NCBI GenBank assembly: GCA_013339765.2
Contig: CM023454.1
Coordinates: 37,562,950-37,626,949 of the forward strand
Origin: Haemaphysalis longicornis
Lineage: Eukaryota; Arthropoda; Arachnida; Ixodida; Ixodidae
Direction of reading: 5' to 3'
Length of the DNA stretch: 64,000 bases
Part shown: piece by piece, positions 46,724 through 57,821 of the stretch
Numbering within the stretch: position 1 is the stretch's first letter
How the letters are laid out: the number at the start of each line of letters is the position of its first letter
Made by a program: the position numbers and the translations under genes
The notes under the pieces: generated by a model
Told to the model about the DNA's origin: nothing
Database searches by the model: none
What the model saw: only the letters and a program-made list of their open reading frames with translations

Positions 46724-49700
46724 ATGGGAAGCAAAAATATTGTTCAATGGAACTGCATAGGCTTTCTGAATAATCTTCACGACGTGTATGAGATTCTGCA
46801 TACCAATCAGCCAAGTGTAATGTGTGTTCAGTAAACACATTTGAATTCTAAACACACAAATTTTTTGAATAGTTACCTGGTATACAGAAAAAACCGGGAT
46901 GGCTGCACACACTCTTCTGGCGGTGTGGCCATAATCGTCCGGAAATCCTTAGCATGCCACCCTGTCACTTTAAACACTATCCTTGAGGCTGTAGCAATCC
47001 GCTTAATATATATTAAATAGGTTGATAACTGTATGCTCCATATACATTTCTCCTGATGTTACACTGTCGAGCTCTGACTTTGAGGCGCTGGTGGACCAGC
47101 TGCCCAAACCATACATTCTAACAGGCGACCTTAATGCTGACAATTCTCTTTGGGGCTCTTCTCGTACGGATGCCCGGGGTCGCCTGATAGAGAAGTTTCT
47201 TACATCCTCTGGAGCATGCCTTTTCGACAATAAACAGCCTACATAGCATAACATAGGATACAACACATACTCAAATCTTGACTTGGCTATTGGTTCGGCA
47301 ATTCTCTTTCCATGTCTTCAGTGGGGTGTGGGCACCGACCCATATGGCAGTGACCACTTCCCCACCTCACTGACATAAATAGGTAAAGGCCCAAGCAGTT
47401 CATCTTCACATAACAGGTTTAATGAGGCACGAGCTAACTGGAACACATAGACAGAGACATCGAAACTACACCACACATTCATAGGACACCTACACGCTGA
47501 AGAAGCTACCCAACTCATCACGGCGCACATCCTCGACGCCGCCGAAAAGTCCATTCCCCACGCCTCTGGTGCCCCGCGGAACCAGCGGAGGCCGCGGTGG
47601 AATGAGGACTGTAGGCGGGCGCGAGAGGCCCAGAACAAGGCGTGGGGTATCCTTCGTCGGTAACCCACGTCGGGAAACCTCCTCTTGTTCAAACGGGCCA
47701 AGGCGTTAGGAAAACGTGTGCGCCGTGAGGCAAAACGAGAGAGTTGGCACACCTTCTTGACATCCATAAACTCTTACACTGACACACACAAAGTCTAGAC
47801 ACGAATACAAAAACTAAAAGGACAACAGACACACAGCCTGCCCCTGGTCAGTACAACAGGGGACACACTAGACAATCAGGCTAACACACTTGCACAACAC
47901 TTCCAACTCGTTTCTAGCTCTGCACACTACAGAAACACTTTCCTGAAACATAAAACCGCTTGCGAAAAAAAGTCCCTACATGACAATAACAGGTCAAAAT
48001 CTAGTTACAATTCTGAATTTACACTCTATGAGTTGAGGGTTGCCCTGAGCAGATGTAAACCTTCAGCTCCAGGGGCAGATAAGATTACATACAGAATGAT
48101 ACAACACCTACACCCAGACACCCTTATATGGCTTTCGGGGCAGATTCCACACTTTTGGAGGGTGGCCATAGTTGTGGCATTCCTGAAGGAAGGGAAGGAC
48201 CCTTCCTCTCCCGCCAGTTATCGTCCCATCGCTCTAACAAGCTGCCTGTGCAAGCTGCTCGAGAAGATGATAAATCGAAGGCTTGTGTACTTCCTTGAGT
48301 ACAACGGTCTTTTCGAGAGCTGCCAGGCAGGATTTAGGGTGGGGCGATCTACCAACGATCAACTTGTTGCGTTGGAATCCTTCATAAAAGATGCATTTGC
48401 TCATAAGCAGTACTGCCTTACGGTATTCTTTGATCTTGAAAAGGCTTACGATACAGCCTGGCGATATGGCATCCTTAGCTACCTGAAGTCCTTTGGTGTG
48501 TCAGGTAACATGTTAAATACCATTTCTAGTTACATGTCCACGAGGACATTTTGTGTTAAGGTTGCGTCATCCCTGTCCGGGATACATGTGCAGGAAAATG
48601 GTGTGCCTCAAGGTCGAGTTCTTAGCTGCACATTGTTTATAGTTAAGATGAACTCCCTCCGAAAGGCATTGCCACCAACCATTCCCTGTTCCATCTATGT
48701 AGACGATGTTCAAATATCTTTTAAACCCTGTAACCTGTCAATTTGCGAACGTCAAGTACAGCTAGGTGTTAAGAAGCTTGCGGGATGGGCGGACCTTAAC
48801 GAGTTTAAACTGAACCCGGGCAAAAGTACTTGTGTTCTGTTCTCCCGCAAGCGCGGGCTTAATGCGGACCCTGAGATTGCTCTTGGCCGTGCATCTATTC
48901 CTGTTAAAAGGGAGCAGAAGTTTTTATGTGTCATATTTGATGACAAGCTCACGTTCATACCTCACGTCAAAGCATTTAACATAAATGCCTGAAAACACTA
49001 AACATTCTCAAGGTCCTCTTCCACCAATCCTATGGTGCAGGTTAAGAACTACTTCGCCGGGTCTTTACCGCCTTAGTCGGGTCTCGGTTAGACTACGGCA
49101 GCGTCGTGTATGGGTCGGCATCAAAAAGCGCACTAAAAATGCTGGACCTAGTACTCCACTTGGGCCTCCGCCTTGCGTCGGGTGCGTTCCGCACTAGCCC
49201 GGGAGAGAGTCTATACGTTGAATGTAACAAATGGTGCCTTGAGGACCAACGAACGTACATAGATTTGCTCTACGCTTTCAAAATTTTATTGATGAATAAC
49301 CATGCTTTTAAACCTGTTTTTAATGATGCATCCACATCACCAGTGTTCGTAAATCGCCCATCTGTTCCTTTGCCATTCTCACTTAGAGTGAGACAGGAAG
49401 CTTCGGATTTCAACATCTCCTTTGCAGACATTTACACGTCTTCTATTACTGACGTTTTACCACCCTGGCAGCTTCAACTTGTGTATTGTGACTTGTCTTT
49501 CATGAATATTGATAAAACCAAGGTACCACAAACTGCAATTTTGCAGCAGTTCTTCTCCCTGCAGTACAAGGATCAATGTGCAGAGTTTTATAGTGACGCA
49601 TCAAAAACTGCAACAATAGTGTCTTGCGCTGCTCATGGACCAAACTTTTATGCACGCAGAATCATGAGCACATTAACGACAATTTACTCAGCTGAAGCAT

Positions 49701-50413
49701 ATGGCATCTTACTCATTGCACACACATTCTTGAACACAAAATCTCGAAGTCGATTATATATACAGATTCCTTGATCGTCGTGCGCGCATTGGTATTATAC
49801 AAGCCATGCAAAAACAGAATTGTCCATATGGTAATTCAACACTATCATGTCTATATATGCCCAAAAACTTCTGGTATTGTACAGGCCATGCTGGGATTGC
49901 TGGCAATGAGGTTGCGGATCAGAAGGCCGCAGTTGCTGCACTCAGGGACACAGTAGACGTAACAATACTACCGCAGAGTGACCTTAAACCACAAATTCAA
50001 CAATACCTTCGAAGGAACTGGCAAGCACAGTGGAATGAACAGACCGATAACCAACTACACGTAATAAAGCCACACTTGGGATGATACACAACTGACTCAC
50101 ACAAGAGACACACGGAAGTCGCCTTGGGTAGGCTGCGGATAGGGTACACCCATGCAACGCACTCGTATCTGCTGACGGGATCTTCTAGACCCCGTGCAGC
50201 AGGTGCGGAGAGGCCCTATCCATAGTGCACATACTAATCACATGCAAGGCACTTCACACAACACGACACAAACACTTCAGAGAACTCTACAGACAACATA
50301 TTCCCCTACATCCATCGTTTTTTCTAGGTGATGATGCCATTGTTTCCGTGAAACGTGTGTTTGAGTATTTGTCAGGCGTCAAGTTTTTATACCTCATTTC
50401 CTATCACGCATAA
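46724..50413 (+). pseudogene. ORF2: endonuclease, RT, RNase H, broken by stops and frameshifts
   Basis: ATG at 46724 starts MGSKNIVQWNCIGFLN, the APE endonuclease. A stop interrupts at about 46830. TGDLNADNSLWGS (47119 onward) is the GDFN-type motif. RT has an open segment 48033-48992: PSAPGADKITYRMI, VAIVVAFLKEGKDPSS, YRPIALTSCLCKLLEKMI, AGFRVGRSTNDQL, FFDLEKAYDTAWRYGIL (motif A), ENGVPQGRVLSCTLF (motif B), CSIYVDDVQISF (motif C, YVDD intact). RNase H lies at 49580-49960: EFYSDASKTATIVSC, SAEAYGILLIA, YTDS after a frameshift, GHAGIAGNEVADQKAA. A C-terminal Cys-containing tail follows. Lesions lie mostly in the endonuclease and linker and in RNase H. Confidence 0.9.
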
Positions 50414-50570
50414 TGAAATCTGGCCCTATACACCAGCCATGCTCATTGTCGTTTGGTGATTTTACTTTTGTTTTTGCTGACTTTACTTAATGTTTAAGGT
50501 TTCACCCCTCATATTTGACTATTGTTTTGGCGCTCTTTGCCCCAGTTGGCCTTGCGCCATAAACATCCAA

Positions 50571-50585
50571 CCATCATCATCATCA
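50571..50585 (+). repeat. (ATC)n 3' tail of the block-B I element
   Basis: CCATCATCATCATCA directly before the right target-site duplication. Confidence 0.8.
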
Positions 50586-50596
50586 ATTATTGGAAG
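50586..50596 (+). repeat. Right target-site duplication of the block-B I element
   Basis: ATTATTGGAAG, the partner of 45070-45080. Confidence 0.72.
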
Positions 50597-51790
50597 AGGT
50601 TCTTCCTGCCTTCAATCGAAGATATTTTATAGAAATGTTTTAGCATACGGTTTCAAGTTACGCAAGCGTTAGGCTTGATCAAGTTCCCGGGAGTTCTTTT
50701 GCTAACATTTATTTCTTCATAATTTTGTTTAATTCAAATTGTGTTTTAGATGCATTAATTTCATGAGCAGCCCAAGAGGCTCCACAAACCTGGGTACGGA
50801 GCTCTGGCTGCCAACGTTTACCATTCAACGACAGTATGTTTTTATTCGGGATTTTTGCTGACACTGCTTCTATTTCAGCAAGTATTAGAATATTCACAAT
50901 TTTCGTACTTCAGAAAGCCGTTTAATGCATATTTTCATTGTAAGAAAGGTTTGCGTCTCTCTCTTTATGATGAATGCAGCCCTATTTGATCCTGTTCTTG
51001 CAATGTATTTAGGGCCTTGGAACTACATTAAAATGTACCAGAGAAGTCTCTTCGTTTCTTAGTAGCCCACTGTTTGGCACAGTGTGTGTACAAACCCAAG
51101 GCGTTACAGTTTGGGTTTTTATCGGTTGATACCATCCACGAATCATAATTCCAGTTAGTAGTCAATGTCAGCAGACTTATTACGAACACAATTACAAAAG
51201 GATGAATCAAATAAATACTCATGAGTTGAGTATTAGTGAGTGCACATTGAATACGAGTAAAGCGAGAACAGAGTAAAATTGAGTGAATGTAGAAAACGTT
51301 GATTGTTTTAGTCGTAATAAAAATTCTACATACCAAGATCATACAGGCAGTAACCCGACCGACTGAGAAATATAGCGAATATTAATGTGAACGCTCTAAG
51401 ACATTTTGTCCAGTTTAACAGCCACCAAATTTTGTTTTGATATAATTAATCATCACACATTAAAAATCAGCCCCCACAGTTCAACAGAATATTAATACCC
51501 ACACTTATTATGTATTCGTTTTATGGCAGTTGTATTGGAAGTTACTTGGGGTAAGACAGGTAGATAAATGTATTAAGTTATCCTGCTTCAAATTAACCAG
51601 GTCAAGGACTGTGTAATAACAAAATTGTGGTACACAGAAGGGATATATAAACAAAGAACGTCAATAAAATGTGGTGTGAGTCGGTGAATAAATTCATGTT
51701 AGTAAAGAAAGAAATTACCGGCAGAGAGTCTTCACTTAACGATGTCTACACCACGGTAAAAATGGCGCAGCTGTCTATCTATCTCAATTT

Positions 51791-52962
51791 ATTTTTTGTA
51801 TCCCGAGTACCGAAAGTGTAAACGAGATCCAACTAGTACAATGACCACATTCTGGCAAAAACTCAACTGTACAAATTGTGCATCAGGTTCGCAACGTTGC
51901 CGGAATACAGGAATTAATACTTCAAGTATAGCAATATGAAATGCCCTAAAAGTTTGAAAGAACAGTAAACGTCCCAGCATTTGGGCCGCTTATGGAAGTG
52001 GTATACGGAGCACAAGGAATCATCGCTCCATACAATTCTGCAGCTTAACCAGTGTAAATTACGAAGTCTCGGCTGGAGAGAGCTATTTATTTATGGTAAT
52101 ATGTAAAATAACCTGTTTTTCTAATCTCGTCTACAAACTTTGCAGCAATCCAAGCTAATGCTCTAATGAGTTCGTCGCCAAAGACTAAATTAACAAAAAT
52201 GCACAAAACAATACACATGTTGCACGAGTCCAAGTGAGTACAGAATAAGTACATGTACAAGTTAGTGAACATTTGACTAGGAATGATAACAAAGTGTTTA
52301 CGAATACTCAAGAGCACATTTAGGTCATGTGAAAGATTAATAGAAATAAAATAGATATTTGAGTGCTCAGTGTAGCTGATTTTGAATACACGAGAGGTTT
52401 CTCTGTGTCTTGCGTAAATTAGCTGCTTACCCAATAGGCAGGCTATGAATGGTAATAGTTTTTCTAAGGAGCGACCCTGGAATTGCTTCAGTTCAAATAA
52501 CTAAACTTAATTGTAAGCCTTTGTGTAGAATAGCGGCACACATGGTTCCAAAACCTATCCAAATATACTTCAAACTCTAAACTGCGTAGGTAAACTCAGA
52601 GTTTTATTTATTTTAACACAAAAAGCAAAAGGAACACAAAATGCAGCAAGCCTGCCAAGGCCTTCTTTCAGAGCACAGTCGGTGATCACAAACTTACCCA
52701 TTTACACAATGACCATGTCCAATGAAAGCAAGTTACAAAAAGCAAAATTTTAAGAACACGTCTTACATTCAGGCGCACACAATAAAATCTTGAAAAATAG
52801 AAGGATAAAACTGATTGTAAATATCAAGGCTCAGGCATCAACATCGTCTTGTATACAAATAATATTAGAAGCACAAAGAAACAACAAAATTTTCACGGGT
52901 ACGGGTGATAACTCTTTTTATAGCGCAACAGCTAAACCATAGGTGCACAAATATAGTAAGGG
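51791..52962. other. No confidently recognised gene
   Basis: A minus-strand 115-codon frame at 52434-52087 has a hydrophobic centre (YLFCTHL...CIVLCIFVNLVF) and ends TGYFTYYHK. It might be a membrane-protein fragment, but no family is recognisable. GAGTTTTATTTATTTTAACAC at about 52600-52620, read on the minus strand, gives AATAAATAAAAC and may mark a transcript or element end. Confidence 0.3.
52959..52962 (+). repeat. 4-bp target-site duplication (left) of the gypsy provirus
   Basis: AGGG precedes the left LTR. AGGG also follows the right LTR at 62112-62115. Confidence 0.7.
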
Positions 52963-53227
52963 TGTAGCAGCAGAGAATGTCGTCTGCCGAAGGAAGCGAG
53001 AACGAAGACGTGGAGCTGGTTTGGAGTTTCGAGACGGACTGTTTATTTGCCAAAGATGTGAGTGCCGAGAGTTCCCCACGACAAGAGAAAGAAGGGAACA
53101 CCCGCGTCCTTTTAAAAGAAAGAGGGAAAAGAGCCCCCGAGCGCGGAGCCGGCCGGAAAACAAGTTGTTCCCCGAAGAGGGTACGGGAGAGAAAGGAAGG
53201 CGGTGGTGCTAAGCACCTTCCGCTACA
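52963..53227 (-). repeat. 3' LTR of the gypsy element (265 bp)
   Basis: TGTAGC...GCTACA. It shares GAATGTCGTCTGCCGAAGGA-type sequence and GACGTGGAGCTGGTTTGGAG with the other LTR. It lacks about 70 bp present at about 62005-62070 of the 5' LTR. Confidence 0.93.
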
Positions 53228-53230
53228 GAC

Positions 53231-53242
53231 GCTCCCCCCCCT
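53231..53242 (-). other. Polypurine tract
   Basis: On the minus strand AGGGGGGGGAGC lies a few bases upstream of the 3' LTR, the expected site for plus-strand priming. Confidence 0.75.
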
Positions 53243-53302
53243 AGATTGCGGAGCTTTTAAAAAAAGGCAGCAGTTACCAGCCGATTGGCGAAAGTTCAGA
53301 GT

Positions 53303-54223
53303 TCACTTGTCACTGAAATCGTACGTGAGAGGCTGCATGAACGAAACATCAATATGAGCAGGATTGGCACGGTCAACAGCTACGACTTCTCGTTTGCCCC
53401 GTACGTAGATTGTGATGGTCTTGTTATTACGCCCCAAAACTTTGAACGGGCCATCGTACGGCGGAATAAGGGAAGGCTTCGTTGCGTCGTGTCGCACGAG
53501 CACATGTGCAGCTGAGCCCATGTCGGGAAAAGTGAAGACCTTCCTATTGCGGATGGTGCGAGGTGCTGTTAGCCTGAGATATGCAAGCCATGAGCGCAGC
53601 TTCTCGATGTGGTCGGAGACTGCTGGGCCGGAAGGTGTCTGGTCGGAGAAGAATTCTCCCGGGAGGAGCACTGTTGAGCCATACACCATTTCGCTCCTCT
53701 GAAGCCGATGTCTTCCTTCACCGTTGAGCGTAGGCCATGAAGAACGAGCGGGAGCTTTTCCAACCAGTGCTTGTGATCGAGTTTCGCTGCAAGCGCAGCC
53801 TTGAGTTGCCTGTGCAAGCGCTCAACCATTCAATTGCTGGCGGGGGGCAGGGAGGGGGGTAAGGGTGGGGGGGGGGGCGGTTTTATGCTGCAGCCTTGTG
53901 CCGAGGAGGGTTGAAAGTGCGGGAAAAATGTTGCTCTCGAATTGCCATCCCCGGTCAGTTGTTATGCGGGGGGGGGGGCAGCCAAAGCGGGACACCAATG
54001 TTTGAATAGAGGCCTGCGCGACGCTCTCAGCTGATATGTCCACAATTGATATAGCTTCGGGCCACCTGCTGTACCTGTCGATGCATGTGAGCAGTTACCT
54101 GAAACCTTGGTAGGGCGGTAGCGGTCCCACCAGTTCGAGGGGAACGTGGTCAAACAGCGACTCAGGAGTACGAAATTTCTGTAGTGCAGCACGAGTGTGG
54201 TGAGTCACCTTCACTTGCTGAGA
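53303..54223 (-). pseudogene. pol: gypsy integrase: catalytic core and C-terminal domain
   Basis: From 54223 downward the minus strand reads QQVKVTHHTRAALQKF, PLELVGPLPPYQGF and DRYSRWPEAI (first catalytic Asp region). Then come ITTDRGWQFESNIF (second catalytic Asp, TDRG) and GTRLQHKTA. A C-rich expansion at 53845-53881 replaces the expected YHP..NG segment, and MVERLHRQLKAALAAK (Glu region) follows it. The C-terminal domain reads PPYDGPFKVL and VDRANPAHID. Frame changes occur near 54090 and at the C-tract. The Cys pair of the N-terminal HHCC zinc site that falls here is mutated. It is inactive. The N-terminal part lies across the nested insertion at 59803-60046. Confidence 0.9.
53845..53881 (-). 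repeat. C-rich expansion inside integrase
   Basis: On the plus strand GGGGGGCAGGGAGGGGGGTAAG and a run of eleven G interrupt the integrase frame where a short coding segment would be expected. This may be a local expansion or a sequencing or assembly artefact. Confidence 0.6.
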
Positions 54224-54232
54224 CGTTCCATA
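54224..54232 (-). repeat. 3'-side target-site duplication of the nested I element
   Basis: CGTTCCATA (plus strand) is repeated at 59794-59802. Removing 54233-59802 rejoins the integrase N-terminal zinc region to the core. Confidence 0.9.
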
Positions 54233-54247
54233 GAGAGAGAGAGAGAA
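54233..54247 (-). repeat. CT-repeat 3' tail of the nested I element
   Basis: (GA)n on the plus strand directly after the target-site duplication. On the element strand it is AAGTTCTTTCTCTCTCTCTC. Confidence 0.85.
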
Positions 54248-54272
54248 AGAACTTTATTCTGGAGTTGTTGGG

Positions 54273-57200
54273 TCAACGGCGAGTGGTGACCAGCGCTTGG
54301 AGGGCGCCGGTGACCTGGGCTGCTCGTTCAGCGAGTCCTTGCTGGACCCGCGGATCCGAGCTGCCTAACGCCGCCTCCCAGTGCTCCACACAAGAGATGA
54401 GAGGGAATGAGTTTTGAGGGCATTGCCAAATTATATGAGCAACTATTTCGTGGGCTCCACAGTCGGGACATTGGGGAGAGGGAACTACAGATAGATAAAT
54501 TGCATGTAGTCTGGTGCGACAGGGGAGGGTATTGGTTTGGAGAAGGCGCCAGTACCGTTCCTCGGTAATAGAGAGTGACCAATGGGGTGGAGGGTAGCGC
54601 CGGCGAGAGAGACGGTAGTGGCAGGTAATTTCCTGGAAAGTCAGAAGGCTGTCGCGGGTTGATTGGGCTCCATGGGAAGGGGTGCGACCTGGCGCAGCTC
54701 GGTGGGTTAGCTCTCGAGCTGCAAGGTTAGCCGCTTCGTTTCCTTCCAGCCCCGCATGGGCAGGAGTCCAAACCAACTCCGCATGGGAAGTGGGAGGATT
54801 TTGAAGGAGAATTTTGAGAGCCTGCGGGGAAATAATCCCCCGGGCGAAATTTCGAATGGCCGTTTTCGAATCGGAGATAACAATTGTTGGGGTAGGCCGA
54901 TGAGTCAGAGCTAGTGCAATAGCCGCCTCTTCCGCCGTGGCAGGGGAGCGCGTTCGGATAGTGAGTGAATGGTAAGAGGTTGCGTTTGGATCAAAGATGG
55001 CGGTGACTGCGTAGGCGTTGTGATGGGTATAACTCGCGGCGTCCACATAGGCGGTGGACTGGCCCATGGGGTATTTGCGGGCTAGAACGCGTGCGCGATG
55101 TTCACGGCGTTTAATATTGTGCTCCGGGTGCATATTGCGGGGAATCGGCCGCACAAGCAGGAGATTGTGCAAGTCGGGTGGGATGTAGACTCTGGAGTCA
55201 GTAACAATCGGTGCATGAAGCCCAAGCGACTCTAGGATGTATCTGCCAGTAGAAGTGGTAGAAAGGCGGGAAAGTTGACTGACAGAATGAGCTTCTATGA
55301 GCTCTTCAGCTGTGTTGTAAATGCCGAGGCGTTCCAGTTTGGCAGTGGAAGTACTTTGAGGGAGTAAAAGCGCCGCTTTGTATATTTTTCGTATGAGGCA
55401 GTTGATTTTAGACAGCTCCGTTTTACTTGAGTTAAGGTACGGGAGGGCGTATGTCAGGCGACTGAGCACGAATGCTTGAACCAGCCGGAGGCGCTCAAAT
55501 TCCGTCATTCCTTTGTTTCGAGCTGTTATGCGACGGATGAGGCCAATAGTTTGGTTGACTTGTGAGGAGAGTTGAGAGATATATCGCGTATTGGCTCTGT
55601 TGCGCTGTATGGTCAAACCGAGGACTTTAAGAATAGGGACACATGGTATGGGATTATTTTGTATTCGTATAGTTACGTCTGGAGTGGAGCGTGACCGGCG
55701 GGGGGCAGGGAGGGTCAAGAGCTCCGACTTACTTGGGGAGCATTCAAGACCGGCCAGTGCCACTTCTGCTACGACGATGTCTGTGCCTGACCGAAGCGCC
55801 TCCTCAATTTGTGCATCACTACCTCCGGTGCACCACAGAGTAATATCATCAACATATAGACTATGTCTAAGATGTGGAATTTGAGCTAAACGCTTAGGGA
55901 GATTAAGGAGAGCCAGATTAAAGAGGAGAGGAGAAAGGACTGCACCTTGAGGGGTACCAAAGGAGGGCATGTGAATGGTGTCCGATACTAAATCACCGAT
56001 GTGAATCACGGCAGTACGATTAGTAAGGAATTCTTTAATATAAGTATAAACCCGTTGCCCGGGGTTGCACATTGCCAGATTTTGGAGTATAGCTCAGTGT
56101 GAAACTCTGTCGAAGGCTTTGGTGAGATCTAGTGCTAGAATAGCAGCTGTATCTACTTTGGAGGCCGGGACAATGATCTCATGTTGAAGTTGCAAAAGGA
56201 GATCCTGTGTCGAAAGACCCTGCCTGAAGCCTAGCATGGTGTGGGGAAGTGCATTGGTTTTGGTAAGATGTTGAACTAAGCGGGCATGGATGATGTGCTC
56301 AAGAACTTTCCCTACGCATGAAGTGAGGGATATTGGGCGGAGATACTCCAATTTCAATGGTTTGCCCGGTTTAGGTATTAGAGTTATTTTAGCGTGCTTC
56401 CATGAAGGAGGCAAAGTGCCTGTGGTCCAATAGAGATTATAGTACTGTGTGAGGATGTAGATGGAGTTGTCGTCTAAATTTCGAAGAGTTTATTGGTTAC
56501 ACCATCTTGCCCAGGTGCTGATCCAGGCCTAATCTTCATGAGTGCCGCTCTGACTTCCGTTTCGGAGATTTCTCTGTCTAAGTCCGGATTATTATCGCCC
56601 GTGTATGACGGCAGCTCCATGGTATCCCCTTCAGCTATGTAGAGAGTACGAAGACGGTCTAGGAGTTGTGCATCTTCACCGGGAAATTGTTGAATAATTT
56701 TCATGAGCCGATTATTGGTAGCTATTCGTGAGTGACTGGGATCCAACATGTGTTTAAGGAGGGACCAAGTACGCCTCATGCTGAGATTACCTTTCATCTG
56801 TTCACATACCTGGCCCCATTGAGCACGAGCAAGTTCAGAGGTATAAGTCTCTATCGTTGCAGCGAGAGAGGCTAACCTAACTTTAAGGCGCTTATTATGT
56901 TTCTGCTTACGCCATCTACGCTGTATGCTGCGATAAGCGTCCCACAGATGATACAGGCGGGCATCTACTAATTCAGCAGGTATTTCGGGGTCTACGGGAT
57001 TGTCGTGAGTGCGTTTGTTATCGAGAATTTGGCTGACCCAGGTATGATACGATTCAGAGGATATTTCAGGGGACTCTGACACTGCACAGGTTTTCCTAAA
57101 GGCATCCCAATCTGTCAGGTATTTCTGTCGGGGTCGGCGCAAGATTTCAGATTGGAGGCGTAGGTCGAGTCGTATAATGAAGTGGTCGCTGCCGAGCGTA

Positions 57201-57820
57201 TGCGGTGTGCAGAGCCATTTAACTTCTGGGATCCCGCGTGAGAAAGTAAGGTCCGGGGAAGTATCTTTTTGCACGGTATTGCGAATTCTTGTGGGGGTGG
57301 AGGGGTCGGACTCGATTGTAAAGCGCTGACCCTGGGTGAGCTCCCATAAGAGACGGCCCTTGCGTGTAGTGTGTGTGTAACCCCAGGCTGTGTGGGGGGC
57401 ATTAAAATCACCTAATACGAGCAAAGGGTGAGGTTGCGAAGCTTGAATAGCAAGGTGAAAAAGTTGCTTGAATTTGTGTGAGTGCGCACGGGGGCTACTG
57501 TACACGTTGAGAATATACAATCGGGAGGCTTTGCGCTTGAGGGGGTAGAGGACAACCAAATCATGTGGAATATGAATGCTGTCAAATTGTGAGCGTTCAC
57601 CGGGAATATTACGTTGAACCAATACTGCAGTGTATGGGTTATCCGGAGATTGGAAGGCCTGATATCATATCAACTTGACGTTAGATCCAGGTTCTTGTAG
57701 TGCTATTGCAACAGGGGCTTTTTGTTCAGTGGAGAGAAGTAACTGCAGGTTGGGGCGTTTGCGGGTAAAGCCTCTGCAATTCCACTGCCAAACAGAACTC
57801 TCGGCGTCCCGCTTATTCAT
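54273..57820 (-). pseudogene. ORF2 of the nested I element: endonuclease, RT, RNase H, zinc end
   Basis: ATG at 57820-57818 follows the ORF1 stop by one base. The endonuclease starts VWQWNCRGFTRKRPNLQ and has VLGDFNAPHTAWGY (57440) and SDHFIIRLDL. RT has RPGSAPGQDGVTNKLF, ITLIPKPGKP, LRPISLTSCVGKVLEH, LGFRQGLSTQDL, ALDLTKAFDRVSH (motif A), FGTPQGAVLSPLLFNLAL (motif B) and HSLYVDDITLWC (YVDD intact). RNase H has AYVDAAS, ATAEEAAIALAL, VISDSKTA, TPAHAGLEGNEAAN (fourth Asp replaced by Asn). The end has CPDCGAHEIVAHIIWQC. About 1180 codons, usual for the family. Only three lesions were seen: in-frame stops at 57665-57667 and 56094-56096 and a one-base frameshift near 56475. Confidence 0.95.
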
Positions 57821-57821
57821 C

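Larger units (their letters stand above)
45081..50585 (+). mobile_element. Nearly full-length I-superfamily non-LTR retrotransposon (block B copy)
   Basis: About 5.5 kb. It has a 5' UTR (45081-45352, starting ACCCCGCACGGG), ORF1 with three zinc knuckles, ORF2 with endonuclease, RT and RNase H, then a 3' UTR ending CAGTTGGCCTTGCGCC and an (ATC)n tail. It is the longer relative of 637-4673 and carries fewer lesions. Target-site duplications flank it, and the paralogous block A lacks it. The superfamily call rests on APE plus RT plus RNase H in one ORF2 and a CCHC-knuckle ORF1. Confidence 0.92.
44973..51790 (+). repeat. Duplication block B, second part (paralogue of 13250-14560)
   Basis: Without the I element at 45081-50585, the flanks 44973-45080 and 50586-51790 are collinear with block A 13250-14560 (shared strings listed there). 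Similarity fades after ATGGCGCAGCTGTCT at about 51761. Confidence 0.82.
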
